DNA of 64,000 nucleotides from Phenylobacterium koreense (GCF_040545335.1 NZ_JBEPLU010000001.1:1364001-1428000); one strand, 5' to 3'. Shown: positions 34,758-45,797, counted from the first letter of the stretch. A program made the numbers and translations. The notes: generated from the sequence alone by a model not told the origin.

Positions 34758-34797
34758 TGTCACAGATTTACAATTATTACAAGGTCAGCCTGTGACA
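34758..34797. promoter_or_regulatory. Inverted repeat TGTCACAG...CTGTGACA in the ScfR-like promoter
   Basis: Perfect 8-bp arms (34758-34765 and 34790-34797) flank an AT-rich core that contains two TTACAA units in a row (minus strand TTGTAA). A further TTGTAA appears at 34867-34872. The position directly before ATG 34747 suggests autoregulation. Confidence 0.45.
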
Positions 34798-34870
34798 GAC
34801 ACGCCTTCTTGCACGTCAAAGTCTCTTCCCGATGCCGCCGGCCGGGCGTTACAGCAGACTCGACGCTTGT

Positions 34871-34892
34871 AAAAAGCTCCGGCTTCGGCCGG
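34871..34892 (-). terminator. Minus-strand terminator-like hairpin upstream of the ScfR-like gene
   Basis: On the minus strand CCGGC-CGAA-GCCGG is followed by AGCTTTTT. It would end transcripts coming from the structured region at 34.9-35.2 kb before they reach the regulator gene. The stem is only 5 bp. Confidence 0.45.
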
Positions 34893-34899
34893 CGCGAGA

Positions 34900-35225
34900 G
34901 ATCCTGACCAGGCTTGCCTGGGTCAGGGATCCACGAGCCCAGTCGTCTCTCCTCGAGCTCGCCCAGTCCTTGGGCCGGGCGGGCTCGCTTTTTCGCCCTA
35001 GGCGGACTGAAAGAGGAGATCGCCCGGAGGAGCCTCACGCTCCGGCCGGCGAACGGAATCCGCGCTCCGACAGGGGACGGATAGGGTGAGGGACGAGGAA
35101 GCTAGTATTCGGTCGCTTCCTCGTCCCGATCACCCGACAGGTTCGGGCCATGCCCGATGGATGAGGGGTAGAGACGCCAGGGGCGGGTCGGGGGACTTAG
35201 GCCATCTGGCGGCTCCCCCTCATCC
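34900..35225. other. Highly structured gene-free region, candidate non-coding RNA(s)
   Basis: No gene with plausible codon use is found in 34748-35232. Instead there are successive stable hairpins: 34900-34931 (14-16 base arms, 2-base loop), 34955-34986, 35084-35135 (6 bp plus a perfect 13-bp stem, GGGACGAGGAAGC), 35143-35157 (6 bp, loop CAT) and 35159-35225 (GGATGAGGGG with CCCCTCATCC, inner CGCCAG/CTGGCG). A plus-strand terminator at 34955-34993 and a minus-strand terminator at 34871-34892 suggest transcripts on either strand. I do not recognise RNase P, tmRNA, SRP or a known riboswitch core; 6S RNA cannot be excluded. Confidence 0.5.
34955..34993 (+). terminator. Plus-strand Rho-independent terminator without an associated gene
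   Basis: GAGCTCGCCC (34955-34964) pairs with GGGCGGGCTC (34977-34986) with one G-T pair, extended by C-G, and is followed by GCTTTTT. No plus-strand gene precedes it within 2.9 kb, so it suggests a small RNA starting in the divergent promoter region of the ScfR-like gene. Confidence 0.65.
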
Positions 35226-35232
35226 ACTTTCC

Positions 35233-35604
35233 TTACTTCTTCACCCAGGCGCCGCCGGCGTTCTGGTAGAAGTCGCCCGGACGCAGGCGGCCCTGAACGA
35301 CGGTGCGGAAGGCTGAGGCGCCGGCGGCGGCCGGGCTCACCCCGTTCTGGGTCGCGGCCTGGGCGTAGAGCTGGCGCCGGCCGGCGTTGATCTCGGACAC
35401 GGCGGCGCGGACCTCGGCGCTGGCCGCGCCGGCGTTCACGAAGCCCAGGAAGCCGTCGCTCTGCTCTCCGACGATCCCCTGCGCCTTGGCGGCGTCCACG
35501 GCGGCCTTGGCGGCGGCAGGCTCGGCCTGGGCGACGCCGGCGACGGCGAGGCTGGCGACGACCGCGGCCACCGGGGCCATCAGCTTGTTGAAGGTCATGG
35601 TCAT
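35233..35604 (-). CDS. ydbL: YdbL-family periplasmic protein (DUF1318)
   Basis: 123 residues with a signal peptide (VASLAVAGVAQA). The DUF1318 core is recognisable: AKAQGIVGEQSDGFLGFV, then INAGRRQLYAQAATQNGVS. It is the third gene of the ydbH-ynbE-ydbL order known from E. coli. There, YdbH and YnbE form a bridge for phospholipid transport between the membranes and YdbL is thought to keep YnbE from over-assembling. The start is 7 bases past the ynbE stop. Confidence 0.85.
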   Translation of the reverse strand: MTMTFNKLMAPVAAVVASLAVAGVAQAEPAAAKAAVDAAKAQGIVGEQSDGFLGFVNAGAASAEVRAAVSEINAGRRQLYAQAATQNGVSPAAAGASAFRTVVQGRLRPGDFYQNAGGAWVKK

Positions 35605-35611
35605 CCCCTTC

Positions 35612-35794
35612 TTAGAACAGGTTCGGGTTCTGTTGGATCAAGGCCTTGACGTCGTCGTCGAGGCGCAGGCGGACGTCCGCGTCCAGCTTGGCGTAGATGG
35701 AGATCGGCGCCACCTCCACGCGCACCGTCGGCGTACAGGCGCCCAGCATGGCCGCGCCGGCCAGCACGGCGGTTGCGGCGAGGTTTTTCGTCAT
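35612..35794 (-). CDS. ynbE: YnbE-family small lipoprotein
   Basis: 60 residues from ATG 35794 (MTKNLAATAVLAG); an upstream in-frame start would precede the lipoprotein signal. The lipobox is AAMLGAC followed by TPTVRVEVAPISIYAKLDADV, typical of YnbE. Tail ends NPNLF. It would sit in the outer membrane and stack with the C-terminus of YdbH to complete the intermembrane bridge. It lies 36 bases after ydbH. Confidence 0.85.
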   Translation of the reverse strand: MTKNLAATAVLAGAAMLGACTPTVRVEVAPISIYAKLDADVRLRLDDDVKALIQQNPNLF

Positions 35795-35830
35795 AGGCTC
35801 GTCTCCAGGTCTTAGGTCCAAGGTGGCGCT

Positions 35831-38800
35831 TTACGGCTGAACGGGGTGTGAACCGCGCAGCGCCTGGAAGTCGGCGAAGTCTTTCAGGATTTGATCGAGG
35901 TTGATCGAGGTGTCGAGGGTCAGGTCGACCTTGGTCCCCGACGGCAACGGCAGCGCCTTGTTCATGAAGTCCCGCCGGATGAGCTCCATGAGGGTCAGGC
36001 GGATCTCCTGCCGCTGGGGCGGATCATGCCGGCCCTTCAGATGCATCAGCACGCCCAGCCGCCCGTTCTCCTGGCTGTTCACCTGAGCGTCCAGCGTGTC
36101 GAAGGCCAGGTCTTCCATGGCCTGGTAGCCGAACTCGCTGAAGGTGTTCACCTGGCCGCCGCCGGACAAGGCGCTCGCCAACGGCACCTGCACGCCGGTG
36201 ACGGCGCCGCTGACAACGGCCTCTGTCGGCGTCGAGGCGACCGGCGTGAGGGCCTCACGCAGGATCGAGAGCCGACCCGGCGCGACCGCATAAAGGTTTC
36301 CGTCGGTGACGCGCACGCCCTCGGGGCTGACGGCGAACGGGACACGGCCCGAGAGTTTCGCCTGCAAGTCCACCCGGTCGCCGAAGGGCGAGGCTTCCAC
36401 CAGGTCCTTCATCTCGACCACGTTGAAGTTCACCACGCCAGTCCAGGGCTTGGTGGTGTCGAACGGCAGGGTGAAGGGTTCGAAGACCAGGCTCCCGCCC
36501 CCGACCGCCAGGCTGGCCCCTTCGACGACGGCCGCTTCCTCGGCGAGGCCGAAGCGGACATCGACATTGGTCAGTGGAACCAGGGTGTTGACCGCCTCGG
36601 CGGTCATGACCTGGCCCGGCGCGGCGGCCAGCGGCAAGAGGCTGCTCAGCGCCACGTGTCCTGCGAGGCCGACGACCGGTCCCATGGGGCTGACGAAGTC
36701 GAGCCGGTCGACCACGAGATCGCCGTGGCTGGTGAAGGTGTCCGGCGACCAGGCGATCTGGCCGGTCATCCGTCCCGAACCGGTGGCCGGCGAGGCGATC
36801 AGCTCGGCCAGCGGCGAGAGCTTGGCCGGCTGCAGGCCATCCGCAGCGAAGGCGAGCTGGCCGGTGTCGAAGTCTGCCGCCCCTCGCCCGTCGGCGCCAT
36901 GCCTGAAGGTCCCGCTCGCCAGGCGGCGGCGCTCCGGATCGGTTACGTCGAACATCCCGGTCCAGCCGCCGGCCCTGGCGATGGCGCGACCGGCGGCGCG
37001 GACCGGGTAGAAGCGCTTCTCGGCGGCGGTGTCCTCGACCCGCACGTCGGCGAGCCCGACCTGCCCGGCCATGCGCCCGCCCGAGCCGGAGAGGTCGACC
37101 GTAGCCGATCCTTGCGAGAAGGCGGCCTCGACCGAGGGAATCCGACCAGCCAGCCCCTCGGCCTTGCCCCTAAGCCGCCAGCTCCCATCGGCGAAGCTGA
37201 CCAGCGGCGCCGAGCCGGGGCAGAGCCGGCCGTCCACCTGTTCCAGGTCGTTCTCGCCGAGCTCCACACGGTCGGCGGCCAGGGAGATGCAGCGGGGGCT
37301 GATGAAGGTGATCGCCCCGTCGGCCAGGCGGATATCGCCCTCAGCCTCGATGTCGCCGCCGCTCACCTGCGCGAAGCCGCCCTTGGCCTTCATGGCGGCC
37401 TTGGCGACCAGGCCATCCTTGGTCAGCGCATAGCGGCTGACGGCGAGCTCGGCCTCCGGCAAGCCGCCGCCCGAGACCTTTAGGTCGAACGCGCCCTGGT
37501 CGTTGGCGAAGATCGGTCCGCCGACCCGATAGAGCGTCACCTCCCCGCCGGTGTCGGTGTGCAGGCGCACCGGAACGCCGAGGCTGATCGAGAGGTCTTC
37601 GCGCGAGGCGCTGACCTCCACCGAAGAGGCGGCGAACCGGAAGCCGGCCAGGGCGCGCTTGAGCGCCGCCGTCTCGGGCGGATCGCCCGCCGCGACTGGG
37701 CCAAGGCCCGACCAGGCCCCGCGCCCGGCGACCGAGCCCCGCAGCGAGAGATCCACGCGCTTGGGGTCGAAGGCGACCAGCCCGCCGACGTCCGCACGGG
37801 TGGCCGCGAGCCGCAGGTCGCCGCTACGGCCCGAGGCGATGGAGGCCCGGGCGCTGGTCTCGGCCGAAACCACGTCGCCGACCGAACGGGTCCAGCGCAC
37901 ATCGCCGAGAGAAACGTCGGAGGCGATCTGCTGCAGCTCGACACCCCGGGCGCGTCCTTCGCGGGCGGTGAGCTTGACGTCTCCGTCGCCGTGCACGACC
38001 AGCGTGTCCATCCAGCCGCGTGTCACCCCATCGAAATTGGCGACCAGGCTGGCGCCCTCGACGCGATCCTCGCCCATGGCGAAGGACTGGCCGGCCAGTT
38101 CGAGACGGGCCGAAACCCCGCCCTCGTCCTGATGCCGCTTCAGGTCCGGATAGGGGCCCTGGAGGGAAAGCCTGAGCTGGGCGTCGCGAACGCTCGCCCC
38201 GCCGCCCCGGAAGTCGGCGACCGGCGCAGTCAGCTGGATATCGGTCCGGTCCCGGGTGGTGGCGAGCCGCAATCGCGCTTCGCCCAGCCCCGCCTCCAGT
38301 CCTTTCCCGCGCAGACGCACCGGATCGAGCCGGGCGTCGAGAGCCATGAGCTTGCCGCGCTCCAGCCGGCCGTCGCCGGTGAGTTTCATCGGGCCGTAGT
38401 CGGTGGCGAGGTTGAGGACGCCACGGCGGATCTCCACCCGTGGCTGAGGCGCCTGCGGCTGCGGCGGGCGCCTGGCGAACTCCTCGACCAGCGGGTCGAG
38501 CCCGCCGAGGCTGAGCTTGCCGTCCCTGAAGGCGGCCTTGAGCACCGGCCGATAAAGACGCACCGAGATCACTCGCACGCCCAGGGGCTCGCCCTGCCAG
38601 AAGCCGGTGAGGCCATAGCGGACCTCGACCCGGGAGATCGAGACGTCGGGATCGTTCGGCGCGCCCGCCCGCACTCGTGCGGTGAAGCCGCCGAAGTCGA
38701 ACTCGCGAAAGTCCACCTCGGCCGGCACGCCCCGCGCCTCCAGCCAGCCGACCAGCACCTCGCGAGCGATCGTCCGCCGCGTCAGGTAGATGGTGGTTCC

Positions 38801-38899
38801 GGCAGCAAAGCTGACGATCACCAGGGCGGCGACGATCGTTCCGGCCCGCCGCTTGCGACGAGCCGGCCTCGAAGGCGGCTTAGGTTCCGACTCGCTCAA
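35831..38899 (-). CDS. ydbH: YdbH-family intermembrane phospholipid transport protein (AsmA-like)
   Basis: 1022 residues, with one N-terminal membrane anchor near residues 22-42 (after the basic stretch RPARRKRRAG) and a long beta-rich periplasmic body typical of AsmA-like/RBG lipid-transfer proteins. The C-terminal DUF3971-like portion is followed by the family ending KVDLTLDTSINLDQILKDF. Gene order with ynbE and ydbL matches E. coli, where this trio is one of the redundant routes for moving phospholipid to the outer membrane. First gene of the operon. Confidence 0.88.
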   Translation of the reverse strand: MSESEPKPPSRPARRKRRAGTIVAALVIVSFAAGTTIYLTRRTIAREVLVGWLEARGVPAEVDFREFDFGGFTARVRAGAPNDPDVSISRVEVRYGLTGFWQGEPLGVRVISVRLYRPVLKAAFRDGKLSLGGLDPLVEEFARRPPQPQAPQPRVEIRRGVLNLATDYGPMKLTGDGRLERGKLMALDARLDPVRLRGKGLEAGLGEARLRLATTRDRTDIQLTAPVADFRGGGASVRDAQLRLSLQGPYPDLKRHQDEGGVSARLELAGQSFAMGEDRVEGASLVANFDGVTRGWMDTLVVHGDGDVKLTAREGRARGVELQQIASDVSLGDVRWTRSVGDVVSAETSARASIASGRSGDLRLAATRADVGGLVAFDPKRVDLSLRGSVAGRGAWSGLGPVAAGDPPETAALKRALAGFRFAASSVEVSASREDLSISLGVPVRLHTDTGGEVTLYRVGGPIFANDQGAFDLKVSGGGLPEAELAVSRYALTKDGLVAKAAMKAKGGFAQVSGGDIEAEGDIRLADGAITFISPRCISLAADRVELGENDLEQVDGRLCPGSAPLVSFADGSWRLRGKAEGLAGRIPSVEAAFSQGSATVDLSGSGGRMAGQVGLADVRVEDTAAEKRFYPVRAAGRAIARAGGWTGMFDVTDPERRRLASGTFRHGADGRGAADFDTGQLAFAADGLQPAKLSPLAELIASPATGSGRMTGQIAWSPDTFTSHGDLVVDRLDFVSPMGPVVGLAGHVALSSLLPLAAAPGQVMTAEAVNTLVPLTNVDVRFGLAEEAAVVEGASLAVGGGSLVFEPFTLPFDTTKPWTGVVNFNVVEMKDLVEASPFGDRVDLQAKLSGRVPFAVSPEGVRVTDGNLYAVAPGRLSILREALTPVASTPTEAVVSGAVTGVQVPLASALSGGGQVNTFSEFGYQAMEDLAFDTLDAQVNSQENGRLGVLMHLKGRHDPPQRQEIRLTLMELIRRDFMNKALPLPSGTKVDLTLDTSINLDQILKDFADFQALRGSHPVQP

Positions 38900-38969
38900 A
38901 CGCCACGCCCGCTGTTCTCGAGCAGGTCATAACGCAGAATGGGCGAAAGCGTGGCCTTCGCTATAAAGT

Positions 38970-39749
38970 TTACAGGGCGCCGGTGCTGGCCAAGGCCACG
39001 CCGCCGTCCACGGCGATGGTCTCGCCGACCACATAGTCGCCGGCGCGGCTGGCCAGGTAGATCGCCGCGGCCGCCATGTCCTCGTCGCGGCCGATGCGGC
39101 GCGAGGGGATGCGCTTGGCCACCTGGTCGCCCTGGTCGCGGGCCACGCGGTTCATCTCCGAGGCGAAGGCGCCTGGCGCAATGCCGGTGACGTTGATCGA
39201 GTCCTTGACCAGTTGCGCGGCCATCCGGCGGGTCAGGTAGATCAGCCCGGCCTTGGATGCGTGGTAGGAATAGGTCTCCTGCGGATTGAGCCGGATGCCG
39301 TCGATCGAGCAGATGTTGATCACCTTGGCCGGCTGCTCGTGGCTGGCGGCGGCCGTCAGGGCGGCGTGCAGCGCCTGGGTCAGGAAGAAGGGCGACTTCA
39401 GGTTCAGGTTCAGCACCTTGTCCCAGCCGCTCTCGGGGAACTCGTCGAAGGGCGCGCCCCAGGCGGCGCCGGCGTTGTTGACCAGGATGTCGAGCTTGGG
39501 CTCCTTGGCGGTCAGCCGCTCGGCCAGGGCCTTGCAGCCCTCCACGGTCGAGATGTCCTGCGGCAGCGAGATGCAGCGTTCGCCCAGCTCGGCGGCGGTC
39601 TCGTCGCAGGCCGCCGGCTTGCGCGAGGAGATGTAGACCCGCGCCGCGCCGGCCTCGATGAAGCCCTTGGCGATCATCTTGCCGATGCCCCGCGAACCGC
39701 CGGTGACGAGCGCCACGCGCCCTTCGAGCGAGAACAGACCCAGCGCCAT
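38970..39749 (-). CDS. SDR-family oxidoreductase
   Basis: 259 residues. The Rossmann motif TGGSRGIG is at residues 16-23, NNAG follows near 90, and the catalytic pair is in YSYHASK. The N-terminal FSLEGRVALVTGG and PSRRIGRDEDMA are typical of NAD(P)H-dependent short-chain dehydrogenases related to RhlG/3-oxoacyl reductases. It is divergent from the beta-oxidation genes at 39921 and shares their control region, so a role with acyl-CoA substrates is plausible. Substrate not determined. Confidence 0.92.
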   Translation of the reverse strand: MALGLFSLEGRVALVTGGSRGIGKMIAKGFIEAGAARVYISSRKPAACDETAAELGERCISLPQDISTVEGCKALAERLTAKEPKLDILVNNAGAAWGAPFDEFPESGWDKVLNLNLKSPFFLTQALHAALTAAASHEQPAKVINICSIDGIRLNPQETYSYHASKAGLIYLTRRMAAQLVKDSINVTGIAPGAFASEMNRVARDQGDQVAKRIPSRRIGRDEDMAAAAIYLASRAGDYVVGETIAVDGGVALASTGAL

Positions 39750-39849
39750 AACCCTATCCCCTTAAATGAGTTTCCAGGCCTCATAGACCCGGGCTCAAGG
39801 CGCGCAAAGCCAACGGATTTTTGACTCGCGCCCGCCCGGCGCCGCCTGT

Positions 39850-39862
39850 AAACAAGCGTTTG
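39850..39862. promoter_or_regulatory. PsrA-like operator candidate, AAAC-N4-GTTTG
   Basis: AAACAAGCGTTTG at 39850-39862 lies 58 bases before the beta-oxidation gene start and between it and the divergent SDR. It matches the PsrA-type fatty-acid repressor pattern (G/C)AAAC-N2-4-GTTTG(G/C) except for the first base. Confidence 0.4.
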
Positions 39863-39920
39863 AATCCAGGGCGACCAAGGCACGAGCCGCCCATTTCCAT
39901 AAAACAAGGGATGCGCTCAT

Positions 39921-42002
<2,082 letters not shown>

Positions 42003-42075
42003 GGCGGCAACGGACCGGTCCCGGCGTTCGCGTCGGGGCAGGTCAACCGCTCCTCCCCAACCTAGGACCATTGCA

Positions 42076-43281
42076 ATGCGTGAAGCCGTTATCGTCTCCA
42101 CAGCCCGCACCCCGATCGGCAAGGCCTATCGCGGCGCCTTCAACAACACCTATGGCGCGACCCTGGCCGGCCACTCGATCGCCGCCGTCGTCGAGCGCGC
42201 GGGCATCGACCCGGCCGAGGTGGACGACGTGCTGTTCGGCTGCGCCCTCGAACAAGGCACCACCGGCAACAACATCGCCCGTCAGGCCCTGCTGCGCGCC
42301 GGCTTCCCGAACACCGTCTCGGGCATGACCATGGACCGCCAGTGCTCGTCGGGCCTCATGGCCGTGGCCACCGCCGCCAAGTATATCATCAACGACGGCG
42401 CCCCGATCGCCATCGGCGGCGGCGTGGAGTCCATCTCGCTTGTCCAGAACGACAAGATGAACCGCTTCATGGCGTCCGATCCCTGGCTGACCAAGAACGT
42501 GCCGGAGATCCACACCTCGATGATCGAGACCGCCGAGATCGTCGCCGACCGCTATGGGATCAGCCGCGAGGCCCAGGACGAGTACGCCCTGCAGTCGCAG
42601 CAGCGCACCGCCAAGGCCCAGGCCGAAGGCCGCCTGACCGCCGAGATCGCCCCGATCACCACCATCATGAAGGTCGTGGTGAACAAGGAAACCGGCGAAA
42701 CGGCCGACAAGGAAATCACCGTCAGCATGGACGAAGGCAACCGCCCGCAGACCACGCTGGCCGACCTTCAGAAGCTGAACCCGGTCTTCAAGGGCGGCCG
42801 CTACGTTCCGGAAGGCAAGTTCGTCACCGCCGGCAACGCCAGCCAGCTCTCGGACGGCTCGGCCGCCGTGCTGCTGATGGAACGCAAGGAAGCCGAAAAG
42901 CGCGGCCTGACCCCGCTGGGCGCCTATCGCGGCATGGCGGTGGCCGGCGTCGGGGCCGAGGAAATGGGCATCGGCCCGGTCTTCGCGATCCCGAAGCTGC
43001 TGGAGCGCGCCGGCCTCACCATCGACGACATCGACATGTGGGAGCTGAACGAAGCCTTCGCGAGCCAGGTTCTCTACTGCCGTGACAAGCTGGGCATCGA
43101 CAACGAGAAGCTCAACGTCTCGGGCGGCGCCATCTCCATCGGCCACCCCTACGGCATGACCGGCGCGCGCTGCGTCGGCCACCTGATGCACGAAGGCAAG
43201 CGTCGCGGCGCCAAGTACGGCGTCGTCACCATGTGCGTCGGCGGCGGCATGGGCGCGGCGGGCCTGTTCGAAATCTTCTAA
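42076..43281 (+). CDS. fadA: Acetyl-CoA acyltransferase (thiolase, beta-oxidation)
   Basis: 401 residues. The nucleophilic Cys is C90 in MDRQCSSG, the active-site His lies in [16 protein letters not shown], and the second Cys in [15 protein letters not shown] ribosome site upstream. It cleaves 3-ketoacyl-CoA in the last step of beta-oxidation as partner of the preceding multifunctional protein. The C-terminus GLFEIF is typical. A strong terminator follows and ends the operon. Confidence 0.95.
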   Translation: MREAVIVSTARTPIGKAYRGAFNNTYGATLAGHSIAAVVERAGIDPAEVDDVLFGCALEQGTTGNNIARQALLRAGFPNTVSGMTMDRQCSSGLMAVATAAKYIINDGAPIAIGGGVESISLVQNDKMNRFMASDPWLTKNVPEIHTSMIETAEIVADRYGISREAQDEYALQSQQRTAKAQAEGRLTAEIAPITTIMKVVVNKETGETADKEITVSMDEGNRPQTTLADLQKLNPVFKGGRYVPEGKFVTAGNASQLSDGSAAVLLMERKEAEKRGLTPLGAYRGMAVAGVGAEEMGIGPVFAIPKLLERAGLTIDDIDMWELNEAFASQVLYCRDKLGIDNEKLNVSGGAISIGHPYGMTGARCVGHLMHEGKRRGAKYGVVTMCVGGGMGAAGLFEIF

Positions 43282-43305
43282 GCGACCGACAAGCCGACCA
43301 GGATT

Positions 43306-43332
43306 GGGCCGTCCTTCGGGGCGGCCCTTTTT
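43306..43332 (+). terminator. Rho-independent terminator of the beta-oxidation operon
   Basis: GGGCCGTCC (43306-43314) pairs with GGGCGGCCC (43319-43327) around a TTCG loop and is followed by TTTTT. Confidence 0.92.
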
Positions 43333-43440
43333 CGTTCCGCTCCAGCCGCAAATCACGCCGGCATGGGCGTCGCTTCGAGGCCGCATTGCGGTTAGGGTGC
43401 AGCGGGGCCCCAGGAGGGCCTCGCCTGGGTTCAACCTTTA

Positions 43441-44769
43441 ATGATCCTTCTCGCCTCGGCCGTGGTGCTCCTGCTTCTGGTGCTCAACGGCCTGTTCGCC
43501 ATGTCCGAACTGGCCGTGGTGTCCTCGCGCCGGGCCAAGCTGCAGGCCCGGGCGGAACGCGGCGACAAGGGCGCGGCGGCAGCCCTGCGCCTCTCCGAAC
43601 ATCCGACCCGCTTCCTGGCCGCCGTCCAGGTCGGCATCACCCTGATCGGCATCCTGTCGGGCGCCTATGGTCAGGCCACCATCGCCGGCGAGCTCGACCA
43701 AATCCTGGAAAAGATTCCGGCGCTGCACGAGTATTCGGAGCTGATCGCCACCGGCCTGGTCGTCGTGGTCATCACCTACCTGTCGCTGATCGTCGGCGAG
43801 CTGGTGCCCAAGCGCTTCGCCATGGCCTTCCCCGAGACGATCGCCGGCCTGGTCGCGCGGCCGCTGTCGCTGATGGCCAAGGCGATGGGCCCGTTCGTGA
43901 GCCTGCTGACCGTCTCCACCGTGGCCGTGCTGAGGCTGCTGGGCATTCGCGACGAGAAGGGCGACCGCGTCACCCAGGAGGACGTCGAGACGGTCCTGGC
44001 CGAGGGCGCCAACGCCGGCCTGATCGAGCCCGAGGAACAGGCGATGATCGGCGAGGTGCTGCGCCTGGGCGACCGGCAGGTGCGGGTGGCGATGACGCCG
44101 CGCCATGACCTCTACTGGATCTCGCTCGCCGACACGCCCGAGCAGCAGATGACCGACATCCGGGCCTGCCCCTACTCGCGGATCGTCGTCACCACCGGCG
44201 CGGACGTCGAAGAACCCGTCGGCGTCGTCCACAAGAAGGACGTGCTGGACGCGGTGCTGGACGGCAATGGGGTCGACATCGCCGCCTTGATGGCGACGCC
44301 CCTCTACATTGTCGAGAGCACCTCCCTGCTGCGGGCCCTGGAACTGCTCAAGCAGACGCCGCTGCACATGGCCCTGGTGGTGGACGAATTCGGGGCCCTG
44401 CAAGGGATTGTGACCCCCACCGACCTGCTTGAGATGATCGCCGGGGACTTCGACGAGGGCTATGAGGGCGAGGGAAGCCAGACCATCGTCGAGCGGGAGG
44501 ACGGGAGCTTCCTGGTCGATGGGCGGACCGAGGTCGACGAGCTGGCCAAGACGCTGGGCGCCGACTTCGAGGAGACCAGCCATTTCCACACCGCCGCAGG
44601 TCTGGTCCTGCACGAAATCGGACGCCTGCCGGCCGAGGGCGACGTCTTCGAGATCGGGGCGTTCCGGGTCGAGGTGATCGACATGGACGACCGCCGGATC
44701 GACAAGTTGCTGTTCACCCGGCTCGATAGTCCGGAAGGGCCGAGCCTGGCGGAGATTCTGTCGTCCTAA
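43441..44769 (+). CDS. CNNM/CorC-type membrane protein (hemolysin family, DUF21-CBS-CorC_HlyC)
   Basis: 442 residues. The N-terminal DUF21 domain has hydrophobic helices (LLLLVLNGLFAMSELAVVSS, VQVGITLIGILSGAYG). A CBS pair follows (RVAMTPRHDLYWI; LALVVDEFGALQGIVTPTDLLE) and then a C-terminal CorC_HlyC domain (DGRTEVDELAKTLG). These proteins are linked to magnesium/cobalt export and are unrelated in function to true haemolysins. It stands alone; an imperfect hairpin follows its stop. Confidence 0.92.
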   Translation: MILLASAVVLLLLVLNGLFAMSELAVVSSRRAKLQARAERGDKGAAAALRLSEHPTRFLAAVQVGITLIGILSGAYGQATIAGELDQILEKIPALHEYSELIATGLVVVVITYLSLIVGELVPKRFAMAFPETIAGLVARPLSLMAKAMGPFVSLLTVSTVAVLRLLGIRDEKGDRVTQEDVETVLAEGANAGLIEPEEQAMIGEVLRLGDRQVRVAMTPRHDLYWISLADTPEQQMTDIRACPYSRIVVTTGADVEEPVGVVHKKDVLDAVLDGNGVDIAALMATPLYIVESTSLLRALELLKQTPLHMALVVDEFGALQGIVTPTDLLEMIAGDFDEGYEGEGSQTIVEREDGSFLVDGRTEVDELAKTLGADFEETSHFHTAAGLVLHEIGRLPAEGDVFEIGAFRVEVIDMDDRRIDKLLFTRLDSPEGPSLAEILSS

Positions 44770-44770
44770 C

Positions 44771-44805
44771 GGCAGGTTTCCTGCCATTCCGCGCAGGAAC
44801 CTGCC
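44771..44805 (+). terminator. Hairpin after the CNNM/CorC gene
   Basis: GGCAGGTTTCCTG (44771-44783) pairs with CAGGAACCTGCC (44794-44805) with a single bulged T. It starts 2 bases after the stop codon; there is no T-run. Confidence 0.55.
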
Positions 44806-44891
44806 GCTCTACAGCCAAGCTCGGCAACGCAATTTTCATCATGAATCCGTCAAGTCGCGCGCGGGGGGCCGTGACTTTGGGAGGGGTCCGA

Positions 44892-45797
44892 ATGGACACT
44901 GGATTCAAGATCGGCCTGGCCGGCGCCGCGGCGCTCGCCTTGCTGGTGGGCTGCGCAACGACGCCACCTAAGCAGACCGCTTCGTCCGCGGCGCGGGCGA
45001 ACCCGAAGCTCGAGGCGCAGGCGAGCGCCTTCGAGAGCTTCATGCGCAACGCGCGCAGCATCGACGGCAAGTTCTCCGGCCCGGCCGATGTGGCCGAGGG
45101 CCTGCGCGTCGGTTCGGCCTATGAACCCAAGCAGTTCGAAGCCGGTATGATCGCCTATGCGGCCGTCGCAGCCATGCAGGACCCGCGCTTCGTGGCCGGC
45201 GTGCGCAAGGCCGCGCAGGACAAGCGCACCGGCAAGGGTCTGGCCGCCCGGATCGCCGCCCGGCCGGAGCTGGCCGCCGCCCTGCCCGGAGCCGACGGCG
45301 GCGCGGCGCGGGCCAGCTTCGCCCTCTATCGCCAAGGCGAGGCGCTCACCGCCAGCGCGGCCAGGGTCAAGAAGGCCTCCTACGACACCCAGCGATACGC
45401 CTGGGCCAAGACCTTCGTGCCCGAGCCCCGCGCGCGGCTCACCCGCGTGAAGCAGATTTCGAGCGCCGGCTATCGGCCGATGACCGGCGACCAGGCGCGG
45501 CTCTATTCGGCGGTCGCCGAGGGCGGACGGCGCAACGGCGCGGCGAGCCCGGTGATCAATCGCGGCCTGGCCGTGGCGGCCCTGAACATCCTTGGCGAGG
45601 ACGGCCGGGCGCGGAACCTGATGAGCGAGCCGCGCAGCGGGATGTGCGTGCGCGTGGCCAAGCTGAACCTTTATCAGTGCCTGTCCGCCGCCGGCCCCTA
45701 TTACGAGGACATCTACTGCCTGGCCCAGCACGGCATGGCCGAACCGGCGAGCTGCGCGACCGCTGCGGTGAAGCCGTTGCGGACGGCCCAACGCTAG
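44892..45797 (+). CDS. Hypothetical lipoprotein, 301 aa
   Basis: Start ATG 44892 has a GGAGGGG ribosome site 6 bases upstream and gives a lipoprotein signal ending ALLVGC. The body is Ala/Arg-rich and mostly helical with no family I recognise; four cysteines cluster near the C-terminus (SGMCVRVAKLNLYQC, DIYCLAQ, ASCAT) and may form disulfides in the periplasm. An earlier in-frame ATG at 44841 is rejected because it would put a basic extension before the signal. Function unknown. Confidence 0.8.
   Translation: MDTGFKIGLAGAAALALLVGCATTPPKQTASSAARANPKLEAQASAFESFMRNARSIDGKFSGPADVAEGLRVGSAYEPKQFEAGMIAYAAVAAMQDPRFVAGVRKAAQDKRTGKGLAARIAARPELAAALPGADGGAARASFALYRQGEALTASAARVKKASYDTQRYAWAKTFVPEPRARLTRVKQISSAGYRPMTGDQARLYSAVAEGGRRNGAASPVINRGLAVAALNILGEDGRARNLMSEPRSGMCVRVAKLNLYQCLSAAGPYYEDIYCLAQHGMAEPASCATAAVKPLRTAQR

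Noticed and set aside
34900..35225. RNase P RNA, tmRNA, SRP RNA or glycine riboswitch in the structured region
   Set aside because: The conserved core sequences of these RNAs are not found by eye on either strand. 6S RNA could not be decided and is left open.
34832..35316. Short plus-strand open frames in the 34.8-35.3 kb gap
   Set aside because: Arg/Pro-rich translations cutting through perfect hairpins, with no ribosome sites.
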